64,000 nucleotides of DNA. Source: Flectobacillus rivi (lineage in GTDB: Bacteria; Bacteroidota; Bacteroidia; Cytophagales; Spirosomataceae). The position numbers and the translations under genes are program-made. The notes under the pieces are model-generated. The model did no database searches, was not told the origin of the DNA, and saw only the letters and a list, made by a program, of their open reading frames with translations. This document shows, piece by piece, positions 16,985-25,456 of this stretch. The DNA lies in the NCBI RefSeq assembly GCF_030056655.1, contig NZ_JASHIE010000016.1:1-64000 (forward strand), read 5' to 3'. Every line of letters begins with the position of its first letter. The stretch's first letter is position 1.

Positions 16985-17095
16985 GTAAAATTCCAGCTTT
17001 AAGCTCTAGACTTTGTACCGTATGCTAAAAACTTGTGGAGTATGGAAGCTTTTCTTCATACTGCCTATGGCTTACGGTCTAAAGCCAAATAATTA
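16985..17095. repeat. Dispersed intergenic repeat, family A (copy 2)
   Basis: Contains CTTTAAGCTCTAGACTTTGT and, further on, TGCCTATGGCTTACGGTC, the diagnostic blocks of family A. It lies between the hairpin after parB and the 3' end of the carboxylesterase gene. Confidence 0.6.
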
Positions 17096-17100
17096 AGATA

Positions 17101-18729
17101 TTATTTCTTCAGAAAATCTTTATCTAAAAAGAAATATCTCGCTTCATTTTCTGAACGAACTGCCTTTGTATTGGCATTAATGATTAACACTTCTGGCTTT
17201 TCTTCATTCTTGGCTGCTGGCCAATTTGGCAATTTTTCACCGTTTGGATTGCCTGTTTTGATGAAATTAGCAAAATAATTCATCATCGTTTCCGATACTT
17301 TATAGTCGTCCTCTGTCCAAGCATATACCTTGTTGGTCGCTAAATTTCCCATAGCATATTCTATCTCGGCTGAGTGAACAGCACCTTTAGGCTTCGGAGC
17401 TTTTGGGGCATTTTTGTCTTTTTTGATTACGCCACCTGCTAAACCCGCTTCCAAATCGCTTTCACGCATATCTGGACGAGGTTGTGCGTAGAAATAACGA
17501 TACACAGGTTGCTCGCTATTTTTTCTATGTAAATCAAACCATTTCCAAGTACTAAAACCAATAAAACGGTCGCCAGCCAAATCTGTTGCAGATTGTTCAG
17601 TTACTTCTGGAGCTCCCGATGGATAAAGTCTTAAAACTTCTTCAGCTTTAGCACCGTATAATTCTTTTACACGCTGGGCATAATTTTCATTGTTCAACTC
17701 TTTGCCAGCCATAAGAGCACGGTAGTTCATTTCCTCCGAATTCCAGCCTAGCATCAATGGAACCATTGCTTGTTGTTTTGACTCAAAAATTTCGGTAAAA
17801 GTTTTCGGGAAAAAATACCCATCTAGCGTTGTTCTGAAACCAGCATTTTGTGCTCTATATTTTTGGTATAGCTCAAAAGTAGATAGCGCACGCAAATCTT
17901 TTAATGATTTAGCGCCTGCTTTTGTCGCAAAATCAACTCCGAGTTTTTCGGCATCAGCCAAAGGAGTTGCGGTTAATAACGAGCCACTTTCGCCAATAGC
18001 TCCTGCAATGAGATTTTTGGATAGGGGAGAAGCCATTTGAGCACTTACCGATGCCGAACCAGCTGATTCGCCTGCAATAGTTACTCTTTTGGGATCGCCT
18101 CCAAATTTGGCAATATTAGCTTGTACCCATTTCAAGGCTGCGTTTTGGTCAAGTAAGCCATAATTACCCGAGCCTTTATATGACGTTTCTTTACTTAATT
18201 CAGGATGTGAGAAAAATCCGAAAATATTCAGACGATAATTGACGGTTACTGTTACAATTCCTTTTTTTGCCATATTTTCGCCATCATAACGATATTCTGA
18301 ACCATCGCCAGCAGCAAAACCACCGCCATAGAAATATACCAAAACAGGTAATTTTTCGTCATTTGACTTGGCAGGTGACCATACATTTAGGTAAAGGCAG
18401 TCTTCGCTCATGCCGTCGCTGCGGAAACCCATGTCACCAAACAAAGCAGGTTGTACTGCTCTTGGACCAAATTTCTTAGTTTGGCGAACGCCCGACCATT
18501 TATCAGGTGCTTGTGGAGCTTTCCAGCGAAGGTCGCCAACAGGTGGTTTGGCAAAAGGAATACCTTTGTAACTCTGAATGCTGTTGCGAACGTCAAATTC
18601 GCCTTCAATGATTCCTTGTTCAACATTCACTTGAACAGGGAAAGCGTAAGCATTTTCGGCATGTTGTGCCATAGAGATGCTGGATGCGCACAAAGCAATC
18701 ACAGCAATACTAGATTTGAGGATTTTCAT
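17101..18729 (-). CDS. Secreted type-B carboxylesterase
   Basis: Alpha/beta-hydrolase of the carboxylesterase/lipase (PF00135) family, 542 residues. A signal peptide ends near residue 21 (ASSISMAQ). The motifs YKGIPFAKPPVGDLRW and EDCLYLNVW are family hallmarks. GGGFAAG forms the oxyanion hole, and the nucleophile elbow GESAGS puts Ser at about 222. The ATG at 18729 starts the signal peptide; the 15 residues upstream in frame are not signal-like. It is divergent from a Nudix-type regulator with about 100 bp between starts, so that regulator may control it. The substrate is unknown; removal of acyl or aromatic groups from plant polymers would fit the window. Confidence 0.9.
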   Translation of the reverse strand: MKILKSSIAVIALCASSISMAQHAENAYAFPVQVNVEQGIIEGEFDVRNSIQSYKGIPFAKPPVGDLRWKAPQAPDKWSGVRQTKKFGPRAVQPALFGDMGFRSDGMSEDCLYLNVWSPAKSNDEKLPVLVYFYGGGFAAGDGSEYRYDGENMAKKGIVTVTVNYRLNIFGFFSHPELSKETSYKGSGNYGLLDQNAALKWVQANIAKFGGDPKRVTIAGESAGSASVSAQMASPLSKNLIAGAIGESGSLLTATPLADAEKLGVDFATKAGAKSLKDLRALSTFELYQKYRAQNAGFRTTLDGYFFPKTFTEIFESKQQAMVPLMLGWNSEEMNYRALMAGKELNNENYAQRVKELYGAKAEEVLRLYPSGAPEVTEQSATDLAGDRFIGFSTWKWFDLHRKNSEQPVYRYFYAQPRPDMRESDLEAGLAGGVIKKDKNAPKAPKPKGAVHSAEIEYAMGNLATNKVYAWTEDDYKVSETMMNYFANFIKTGNPNGEKLPNWPAAKNEEKPEVLIINANTKAVRSENEARYFFLDKDFLKK

Positions 18730-18832
18730 TGGATATTGTTCTGAATGTTTTATTATTGTCTCATTTGCTGACAATAGTAGTTTGAAAAACTAAATAATAC
18801 AATTATTTCACAGATTTTTTTTATATTCGACA

Positions 18833-19564
18833 ATGGATAAAGTAAATATTACACAGGTGGTTTCGGCGAAGGAAGCGGGATATTTAGCACATATAGCTTA
18901 TGATTCGGTAATTTTTGGCTTCGATGGCAAGCAATTAAAGATTCTTATTTCGGAGTATCATAATACTAAATTGTTTGCCTTACCAGGCGGTTTTGTTAAA
19001 ATCAATGAGAGTCTCGACGATGCTGTTCGTCGTGGACTTCGAGAGCGTACAGGCTTAGACAATATCTATTTGGAGCAGTTTCATGTTTTTGGAAGCCTCG
19101 AAAGATATATTCCTGAGGCGATGGAAATGATTATGAATGGGGGTGGAAATAGCCCTGTAGAGGATTGCTGGTTATTAGATCGGTTTATTTCGGTGGGATA
19201 TTATGCCTTGATAAATTACGAAGGTGTAAATCCACAGCCAGATGAATTATCTGACAGTTGTTGTTGGTATAATATTGACCAACTTCCTACACTTATGCAG
19301 GATCATAACATGATCGTCGCAAAGGCACTTGAGACATTGAGAGATAACCTAGATAAAAAATTGGTGGGTATGAACCTTTTACCAGAAAGATTTACCATGA
19401 AAGAGTTGCAGACAGTATATGAGTTGATATTAGGTCAAAATATTCGACGAACGACTTTTCAGCGTTCTATGTTGGCAAAAGGAATTTTGAACAGGCATGA
19501 AAAACAATTTACAGGAAAATCCCACAAAGCACCATTTCTTTATAGTTTCAAGAAAGATATTTAA
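18833..19564 (+). CDS. Nudix-fold transcriptional regulator (NrtR/AraR-like)
   Basis: A 243-residue protein with an N-terminal Nudix domain and a C-terminal winged helix (about 175-243, including NIRRTTFQRSMLAKGIL). The Nudix box reads GFVKINESLDDAVRRGLRER, then TGL; two of the conserved acidic positions of REUxEE are replaced (Gly and Arg). Hydrolysis is therefore probably lost and the domain likely senses a ligand. Such regulators control NAD and sugar pathways, including arabinose use in Bacteroides (AraR). The divergent neighbour is a secreted esterase, a plausible target. The effector is unknown. Confidence 0.85.
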   Translation: MDKVNITQVVSAKEAGYLAHIAYDSVIFGFDGKQLKILISEYHNTKLFALPGGFVKINESLDDAVRRGLRERTGLDNIYLEQFHVFGSLERYIPEAMEMIMNGGGNSPVEDCWLLDRFISVGYYALINYEGVNPQPDELSDSCCWYNIDQLPTLMQDHNMIVAKALETLRDNLDKKLVGMNLLPERFTMKELQTVYELILGQNIRRTTFQRSMLAKGILNRHEKQFTGKSHKAPFLYSFKKDI

Positions 19565-19675
19565 AGCTTTAGCATGCAGATACTTGAATTAATGTATAAA
19601 TATTATTTATGATTAGCTTATAAAATATAAATAAAAATATATAAAAAGCATTGTACATCTTTGTAATGTCAAAGA

Positions 19676-19815
19676 TAGGTTTATTAGGAACATGAAGTTC
19701 TCAATGAGAACAAATGCCTCAGAGTAATTCGTTAATATCGGGTTAGTAATTCCAGACTTCAGATGAAGTTGGAGAAAAAGGTGACTTAAGCAATTAGGTC
19801 ACCTTATTTTTTTAT
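19676..19815 (+). ncRNA. Candidate structured small RNA
   Basis: Within an 866-bp gene-free stretch, three consecutive hairpins can form on the plus strand. They are GTTCTCAATGAGAAC (19697-19711), TCCAGACTTCAGATGAAGTTGGA (19751-19773; shown only as a motif of paired GACTTC and GAAGTT arms), and AAGGTGAC pairing with GTCACCTT (19778-19805) followed by an A then seven T. The last is a good intrinsic terminator with no coding frame before it. A CATCTTTG at about 19667 resembles a -7 element. The 5' end is a guess. No known RNA family is recognised. Confidence 0.4.
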
Positions 19816-19920
19816 CTTGAAAAATAATTAGCTGTGTTTCAATGAGTAATGATATGAGAGTTTTCCGTTTGCCAGAAAGCTATTCTAACTCCATTCCAGA
19901 AGCTCCAATACAATAGAAGG

Positions 19921-20095
19921 TAATAAAATAGTGGGCAAAATTAAAATAATTTTACCCGCATTAAGCTCTATGCTTTAAGCTGTAAGATAAAAGTTGAAAA
20001 GAACTTCTGATGAGATAATTAAAGCTTTTTTGCCTAATGCATACGGCTTACTGCCTAAAGCATATTAATGCAATTTTATTTTGCATTAATACTAA
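19921..20095. repeat. Dispersed intergenic repeat, family A (copy 3, near full length)
   Basis: One of the most complete copies. It starts with GTGGGCAAAATTAAAATAAT and TTTTACCCGC, continues with ATTAAGCTCTATGCTTTAAG, then TTTGCCTAATGCATACGGCT, and ends near TGCAATTTTATTTTGCATTA. Each half contains its own dyad. The remaining bases to 20430 show no coding potential or clear signal. Confidence 0.65.
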
Positions 20096-20430
20096 TCTTC
20101 CTCATATCAATTGCCGTAAAAAAAGATGCACTGTTTCGAGCCAAGTGGTCTAACAGTGCTTTTTACCAACAATTTAATATGAATATTTTTAGCTGCTCAA
20201 TTCGTATCATGTCACCAATGTAGCTGATCATCGGCATAGTGTATTTTCGATAAATTATTTTGCTTAAAAATGGCGTAGAACTACACTGAACAGGTTAATT
20301 AGAATCAATCAATGAGGTAATAAATCAATATTGCTAGTGGATTTGTACAGGTAATATTTAGGAAAAAGGCTTGTCGAAATACTTTTCAGCACCAACAAGC
20401 CTTTAAATCAACTAACTCTATACAATGATT

Positions 20431-20799
20431 TTAGTTTTTATCTACCCCCTCTGCTTTTACTGCAATCTCTTTCTCAACCGAAGCAGAGTTGGTAGTGTTT
20501 GTATGTGGCATTTTATAGTTTTTTACATTGGCTAATTCTTCTGGACTTTTGCCATAATCAAGCAAAAGTTTTTTCTCAGTAGCTTCATTAGCAATTTTTT
20601 TGTAATCTCTGTTTGTTTTTCCAACTACCACAAAAGCTGTATTGTGATTCTTTTCGGCTTGTTTTTTTGCAGCCGCAGCTTTGTTGGGATGTTTGTAGTT
20701 GTGTGTACTATAACCTGGGTCGCTGGTCCAAGTATTTTGTGCTTCTGCTGCTAAGTTGGCAGTCAAAATTAAAGCGAGTGCATATATCCAAGTTTTCAT
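20431..20799 (-). CDS. Small secreted protein of unknown function
   Basis: A 122-residue protein with a clear signal peptide (MKTWIYALALILTANLAAEA, cleavage near residue 20-21). The mature chain is short, basic and Lys/Asn-rich, with TWTSDPGYSTHNYKHPNK and ending GVDKN. No domain is recognised. The ATG at 20799 is preferred over the in-frame ATG at 20859 because it begins the signal peptide. It follows the two-component genes in the same orientation with about 90 bp between, so it may be co-transcribed or a target. It could be a periplasmic accessory or metal-stress protein; this is a guess from context. Confidence 0.7.
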   Translation of the reverse strand: MKTWIYALALILTANLAAEAQNTWTSDPGYSTHNYKHPNKAAAAKKQAEKNHNTAFVVVGKTNRDYKKIANEATEKKLLLDYGKSPEELANVKNYKMPHTNTTNSASVEKEIAVKAEGVDKN

Positions 20800-20891
20800 G
20801 ACGAGATTGTTTAATGGTTCTTTGTTTTTGTTTCTGTTACAAAGATGCAACCTCGACATTAGGACAACTTCAGACTCAGCTTAGAACGAAA

Positions 20892-22265
20892 TTAGATTTT
20901 ACCTTTTAATCTATAAGGTAAAGATACAGTGAATGTTGTGCCCTGATTTTCAGATGATTCTACCTGAATCTGACCCTGATGCAGTTCTACAATTTTCTTT
21001 ACCAGAGATAACCCTACACCATGCCCTGGTGTATTTCGAGCGTTGGAACCACGCTTGAAAGGCTCAAAAATTTCTTGAATTTCTTTTTCAGGAATTACTT
21101 TACCTGTATTCTGGACAGAAACTTTTGCACCATCGTCTACACATTCAATTTTGACAGAAACGGTCTTATTATCTGAAAATTTTGCCCCATTTTCTATCAA
21201 ATTAATCAAAGCCGTGTAAAGCAATGCTTCATGAGCATATAGCTCGGGCATCATATCTTTATCCTGTTCAAGAAATAATAAAACCTCATATTCGGGCTTT
21301 TTTTCAGTTAGCTCTTGACGTACACTCCAGAGTAACTCAGTTAGATTAACTAAGTTGTACTTGAGCGGAATCTGATTAGAATCCATGCTAGCAATATCTA
21401 AAAGACCGTTTGCCAGTTTGTTGAGCTGTTGAACATCCTCCAAAACTGACTGTATCATTGCCTTTAATTCTTCTGGAGAATCATCTGCTAATAAGGATAC
21501 CTGAATTTGTCCTGTAATAGCAGTCAAAGGCGTTCTTAATTCATGTGAGGCGTGTGCCACGAATGATTTTTGTAGACGAAATGCTTTTTGCAAACGCTCT
21601 AACATCTGATTAAAACGTAGTGACAATTGTGCAATTTCGTCGGTTCTATTTCCTTCATCCAATCGCAAATCCATGTTTGATGCCGTAATGGTATCGAGTT
21701 GTTTGATAATACGATTGATAGGCTGTAGTGCACGTCCTGCAAAAAACCATCCTGCAAAAAACACCACTAAAGTTGTCAATAGGCAGCCCGTGATGAGCAT
21801 AATGGCTAAATTTCGCTGTTTACTCAGACCATAAACATCTACTGCCGATGAAAAAATTAGTAACTCTTTTGTTCCTACATGGTATCTAAATCCAAATATT
21901 TCACCTTGACCTACTTGCCAATAGATTTCTCCATTTCGAATAACTTCATCTAAGCGTTCGGTAGGAATATTAAAGTAATCCGTACCACTTTCGTAAAGGA
22001 TTTTTTTATTTTTATCAAAAATGACTACCTCTTCTTTATCGAGTACAGTCATTTGGTTTTTATCTAAAAGTTTTAATAACTGAGGACTCAGTTTTTCGTT
22101 GCCAAAGAGCGCTTCAGCAGAGGTAATTCCCTCGTGTTTAAGACGATTGCTAAAGATAGTTTGTCGGTGAAGTTCTTCTTCCCAATACAAAAAAGTGCTA
22201 AAAAGAACCAACAAGGCCACCACGATGCTACTAAACATCACGATGAGTCGAGTGCGAATCGTCAT
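20892..22265 (-). CDS. Sensor histidine kinase (HAMP/HisKA)
   Basis: Membrane kinase of 457 residues that pairs with the OmpR-type regulator just upstream. Transmembrane segments lie at about 8-27 and 152-175 with a periplasmic sensor region between, then HAMP (about 176-230). HisKA follows with ASHELRTPLTAI, in which His241 is the phospho-acceptor. HATPase_c has an N-box (LINLIENGAKFSD) and G-box (GHGVGLSLVKKI). It resembles the CusS/QseC class. The gene begins two bases after the regulator's stop, so translation is probably coupled. The stimulus is unknown. Confidence 0.93.
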   Translation of the reverse strand: MTIRTRLIVMFSSIVVALLVLFSTFLYWEEELHRQTIFSNRLKHEGITSAEALFGNEKLSPQLLKLLDKNQMTVLDKEEVVIFDKNKKILYESGTDYFNIPTERLDEVIRNGEIYWQVGQGEIFGFRYHVGTKELLIFSSAVDVYGLSKQRNLAIMLITGCLLTTLVVFFAGWFFAGRALQPINRIIKQLDTITASNMDLRLDEGNRTDEIAQLSLRFNQMLERLQKAFRLQKSFVAHASHELRTPLTAITGQIQVSLLADDSPEELKAMIQSVLEDVQQLNKLANGLLDIASMDSNQIPLKYNLVNLTELLWSVRQELTEKKPEYEVLLFLEQDKDMMPELYAHEALLYTALINLIENGAKFSDNKTVSVKIECVDDGAKVSVQNTGKVIPEKEIQEIFEPFKRGSNARNTPGHGVGLSLVKKIVELHQGQIQVESSENQGTTFTVSLPYRLKGKI

Positions 22266-22267
22266 AG

Positions 22268-22957
22268 TTATTTTGCTTTTAGAACATATCCCATACCTAC
22301 AACTGTGTGAATGAGCTTGTTTTCGAAGCCTTTGTCCACTTTATTTCTGAGGTAATTAATATATACCTCAATAAAGTTGGTACCTGTATCAAAATTGATG
22401 TCCCACACGTTTTCGGCAATGTCAACTTTCGAGATTACACGACCACGATTACGCATTAGGTATTCAAGTAGACTATATTCCTTGGCAGTGAGTTCAATCT
22501 GTCTTCCACCTCGAAAGGCAAGTTTTTGAGCAAGATCTAACTCTAAGTCTGCTACTTTCAAAATTTCATTGGGTGATGTAGAAGAAGGGGTGCTGCGTTT
22601 GAGAAGTGCTTTGACTCTCACTAATAATTCCATGAAGTCGAAAGGTTTTACGAGATAATCGTCTGTACCCACTTCGAATCCACTCAATTTGTCGGCCATA
22701 CTTCCCAGTGCTGTAAGCATTAAAATAGGCACTTGGGTATTACTTTCACGTATTTTGGCACAAACGTCCAAACCACTCATATCGGGCAAACCAATGTCTA
22801 GAATTACTAAATCAAATGTATGCTTCGAAAATACGTCGATGGCTGTTTGACCATCTTCGGCGATTAATGCTTCAAAGGATTGGGTTTCAAGTCCTTTTTT
22901 GATGAAATTAGCTACCTTCTGCTCATCCTCTACAATCAAAATGTGCTGTTTCTCCAT
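22268..22957 (-). CDS. OmpR/PhoB-family response regulator
   Basis: A 229-residue regulator. The receiver domain covers 1-115 with acidic pocket D11/E12, phospho-acceptor D54 in LVILDIGLPD and a conserved Lys in LVKPFD. The C-terminal winged helix (about 130-226) contains ELTAKEYSLLEYLM and GTNFIEVYINYLRNKVD. It forms an operon with the kinase downstream. Its targets could include the small secreted protein at the end of the same unit. Confidence 0.95.
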   Translation of the reverse strand: MEKQHILIVEDEQKVANFIKKGLETQSFEALIAEDGQTAIDVFSKHTFDLVILDIGLPDMSGLDVCAKIRESNTQVPILMLTALGSMADKLSGFEVGTDDYLVKPFDFMELLVRVKALLKRSTPSSTSPNEILKVADLELDLAQKLAFRGGRQIELTAKEYSLLEYLMRNRGRVISKVDIAENVWDINFDTGTNFIEVYINYLRNKVDKGFENKLIHTVVGMGYVLKAK

Positions 22958-23249
22958 GATATAATTTTAATAAGTAATTGGTTTTGTTTCTATTATCTGT
23001 TTCGAGCTATCAGGTAGTCATTTTCTGACATGACCTTTTGTTGAAATACCTCCGACTTTTGCTCGATTGGTTTATATTCACAATAAAAGTTTAGGAGTTA
23101 AGCCATGAGTGTTGAAACGATTACTGATACATGAAAATATACTAATGGCTTAATCACCTAAATCTTAATACCAACCCTAATTACTTGGTCACAAAGGTAA
23201 AACACAGGCTTTAATACATTGGTATAAAGTGCATTAGAACGAGATTAGA

Positions 23250-23870
23250 TTATTGGGTATCATCTTTGCGTCGTGTTCGTTTTTTGGTAAATCCTTGAAC
23301 CTTAACACCTGCATGCGCTAAGATTTTGTAAAAAGTGCGACGACTTCCAATTTTGAAGAACTTCATAATTTGCGTTGTCGAGAGTTTTTGAGCATCGTAA
23401 AGTTCTTTTACAGCTGGAGCAATATCTTGGTATTTAGGTAATAAACCTTTAGGACGACCACCCATACGTCCACGAGCACGAGCCGAAGCCAAACCTGCCT
23501 TAGTTCTTTGCACAATGATATTTCTTTCATGTTCGGCCAACGCACAAAAAATTTGGAAGACCAGAATTCCACTTGGTGAGGTAGTATCAATAGGGTCGTT
23601 GAGAGAAACAAGGTTGATTTTGCGCCTTTCTAATTCTGCAACCAAATCAATCAAATGCTTTGTTGAGCGACCCAAGCGGTCGAGTTTCCAGATAACAACA
23701 GTATCACCCTCTCTCACAAATTTCATCATTTCTTCAAATTCTGGTTTGTGAGCTTTCAAGCCAGAAACTTTGTCTGTAAAAATATTTTCACAGCCATATT
23801 TTTTTAATGCATCAATTTGTAGGTCGAGCGTTTGTTCTTGTGTACTTACACGTGCATAACCGATTTTCAT
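23250..23870 (-). CDS. Serine recombinase (resolvase/invertase family)
   Basis: Small serine recombinase of 206 residues. The catalytic domain 1-140 has MKIGYARVSTQEQ with nucleophile Ser9, KLDRLGRSTKHL with the catalytic Arg residues, and SPSGILVFQIFCALAEHER followed by the RTKAGLASARARGRMGGRP region. The C-terminus holds a helix-turn-helix (LSTTQIMKFFKIGSRRTFYKIL). On a plasmid it may resolve multimers or invert a DNA segment, or be a remnant of a transposon. No transposase is next to it, and I could not identify a paired recombination site. Confidence 0.92.
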   Translation of the reverse strand: MKIGYARVSTQEQTLDLQIDALKKYGCENIFTDKVSGLKAHKPEFEEMMKFVREGDTVVIWKLDRLGRSTKHLIDLVAELERRKINLVSLNDPIDTTSPSGILVFQIFCALAEHERNIIVQRTKAGLASARARGRMGGRPKGLLPKYQDIAPAVKELYDAQKLSTTQIMKFFKIGSRRTFYKILAHAGVKVQGFTKKRTRRKDDTQ

Positions 23871-24072
23871 ATTGTATCAAGTATGTCGATAAAGCTCTGA
23901 TTGAAAGAGGGTAATCTTTCAACAAAAATTTATCCAATGAGTTTTTGTTTGCTAAAGTTTTATGAAGTCAGATTTTTCTGCCTAAATCAGGTAAATCATT
24001 TTGGTAAATATAGTCAATTTCTGTTCTGAATACTCAGCTTTCCTTTTTTTGTCCTGAACATATACTCACCTA

Positions 24073-24107
24073 CGTTCATATCCGCACAAGGTGTTCGAAA
24101 TCGCACA
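24073..24107 (+). promoter_or_regulatory. Candidate upstream activator sites for NtrC-type regulator
   Basis: TGTTCGAAATCGCACA (24092-24107) is a dyad of the form TGTnCG-N4-CGnACA. CGTTCATATCCGCACA (24073-24088) is a weaker copy 19 bases upstream. They lie 50-90 bases before a sigma-54-like promoter. The regulator encoded at the end of this operon is the likely ligand. Confidence 0.45.
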
Positions 24108-24160
24108 GTTTTTTAGGATACTATTTTTTATAATATACTGTAAATCAATATATTATGTTT

Positions 24161-24176
24161 TGGCATTGTGTTTGGA
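24161..24176 (+). promoter_or_regulatory. Sigma-54-like promoter for efflux operon
   Basis: TGGCATTGTGTTTGGA has the GG of the -24 element and TTG of the -12 element with correct 10-base spacing, but the -12 GC is GG. The predicted transcription start lies about 20 bases before the ATG at 24206. The operon encodes an NtrC-type sigma-54 activator, which supports the call. Confidence 0.45.
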
Positions 24177-24205
24177 ACTACTATATACAAATAATCATTA
24201 CAATT

Positions 24206-25456
24206 ATGGACAAAGAAATCTCTAAAAACCTAGTCAAGCAAAAGCAATACAAACGCTGGACTACCGTAGCGCTTATCGCTGGTGGTTTGGGTATTGCTGT
24301 TTACTTTTTAAACAACACTTTACAATCATCTATCAATGCCAATAAAATTCGGGTGGCAACAACCGAAATAGGCTCCGTTGAAAATACACTGACTGCCACA
24401 GGTGAAGTAATTCCTGCTTTTGAGCAAATCATTACAACGCCTATTAAAGCCAGCGTCAAGCAAGTTTATTTTACGGTTGGTGCTAAAATTCAGAAAGGAC
24501 AGCCCATTGTAGAGTTAGACAAGTCGTTGACGATGATAGAGCTAGAAAAACTCAAAGATCAGTTGGCTCTCAAACAGAATAGTATTGAGAAACTGAAAAT
24601 GGATTTGAATAAAAAGATTTTTGATTCAGATATCAACGACAAAGTAAAACAGCTAAATATTAATCGACTAAAAGCTGAACTTGAAGATACCAAACGACTT
24701 CAGAAGGTAGGTGGAAGAACTCAAGAGGACATAACTAAAGCCGAAAATGCATTGAGAATTGCTGAACTTGAAAAATCTCAATTAGAAAATGAGTTGAGCT
24801 ATAACAAAAAATCTGTGGGAGCAAATTTGAAAGATTATACGTTACAAGCTTCCATTGAAGAAAAGAATTTGAAAGAGTTGAGTCATAAAATTAAAATGGC
24901 AGACATCGTTGCCGACCGTGCGGGGGTATTGACTTGGGTAAATGATAAAATTGGTACTGCCGTGAATGAGGGTGAAATGCTAGCAAAATTGGCTGATTTG
25001 GGAAGTTTCAGAGTTGAGGGCTCATGCTCGGATGTTTATGCAGAACAATTGAAAGTAGGCTTGCCCGTAATTGTTAGGATTAATGACCAAGCTTTGAGAG
25101 GAATGGTTGTTCAGATTAAACCATCAGTCTCAAATGGCGTAATACAGTTTGCGATAAGTTTGGATGACAATCGTAGTACCTTACTCAGACCCAATATGAA
25201 AGTGGAAGTATATGTCATTACGCAAAAAGTTGATAATGTTGTCAGAATATCGAATGGTCCTGCTTTTAACGGAAAAAGAAAATTACCTGTTTTTGTTTTA
25301 GAAAATGGTAAAACAGCCAGACGTAGAGAAATAGAAACTGGATTAAGCAATTTTGATTTTGTAGAAATCAAGCAAGGGCTGAAACCTGGCGAGAAAGTGA
25401 TTATTACCGATATGAGTCAATACAAACACCTAGACCAAATTCAGATTGAACCATGA
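24206..25456 (+). CDS. Membrane fusion protein of ABC efflux system (HlyD type)
   Basis: Periplasmic adaptor joining the inner-membrane ABC permeases to the outer-membrane channel, 416 residues. A transmembrane anchor lies at about 19-36. The lipoyl/barrel-sandwich halves flank a long helical hairpin (about 100-235, Leu/Lys/Glu heptads), followed by beta-barrel and membrane-proximal domains. I start at the ATG at 24206, since the ATG at 24155 overlaps the promoter-like sequence. The last bases overlap the next gene's ATG by four bases, so translation is coupled. The substrate is unknown (drug, lipid or peptide). Confidence 0.9.
   Translation: MDKEISKNLVKQKQYKRWTTVALIAGGLGIAVYFLNNTLQSSINANKIRVATTEIGSVENTLTATGEVIPAFEQIITTPIKASVKQVYFTVGAKIQKGQPIVELDKSLTMIELEKLKDQLALKQNSIEKLKMDLNKKIFDSDINDKVKQLNINRLKAELEDTKRLQKVGGRTQEDITKAENALRIAELEKSQLENELSYNKKSVGANLKDYTLQASIEEKNLKELSHKIKMADIVADRAGVLTWVNDKIGTAVNEGEMLAKLADLGSFRVEGSCSDVYAEQLKVGLPVIVRINDQALRGMVVQIKPSVSNGVIQFAISLDDNRSTLLRPNMKVEVYVITQKVDNVVRISNGPAFNGKRKLPVFVLENGKTARRREIETGLSNFDFVEIKQGLKPGEKVIITDMSQYKHLDQIQIEP

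Noticed and set aside
24155..24205. Earlier ATG for the membrane fusion protein
   Set aside because: It would overlap the sigma-54-like promoter, and its residues do not fit the short cytoplasmic lead of the family.
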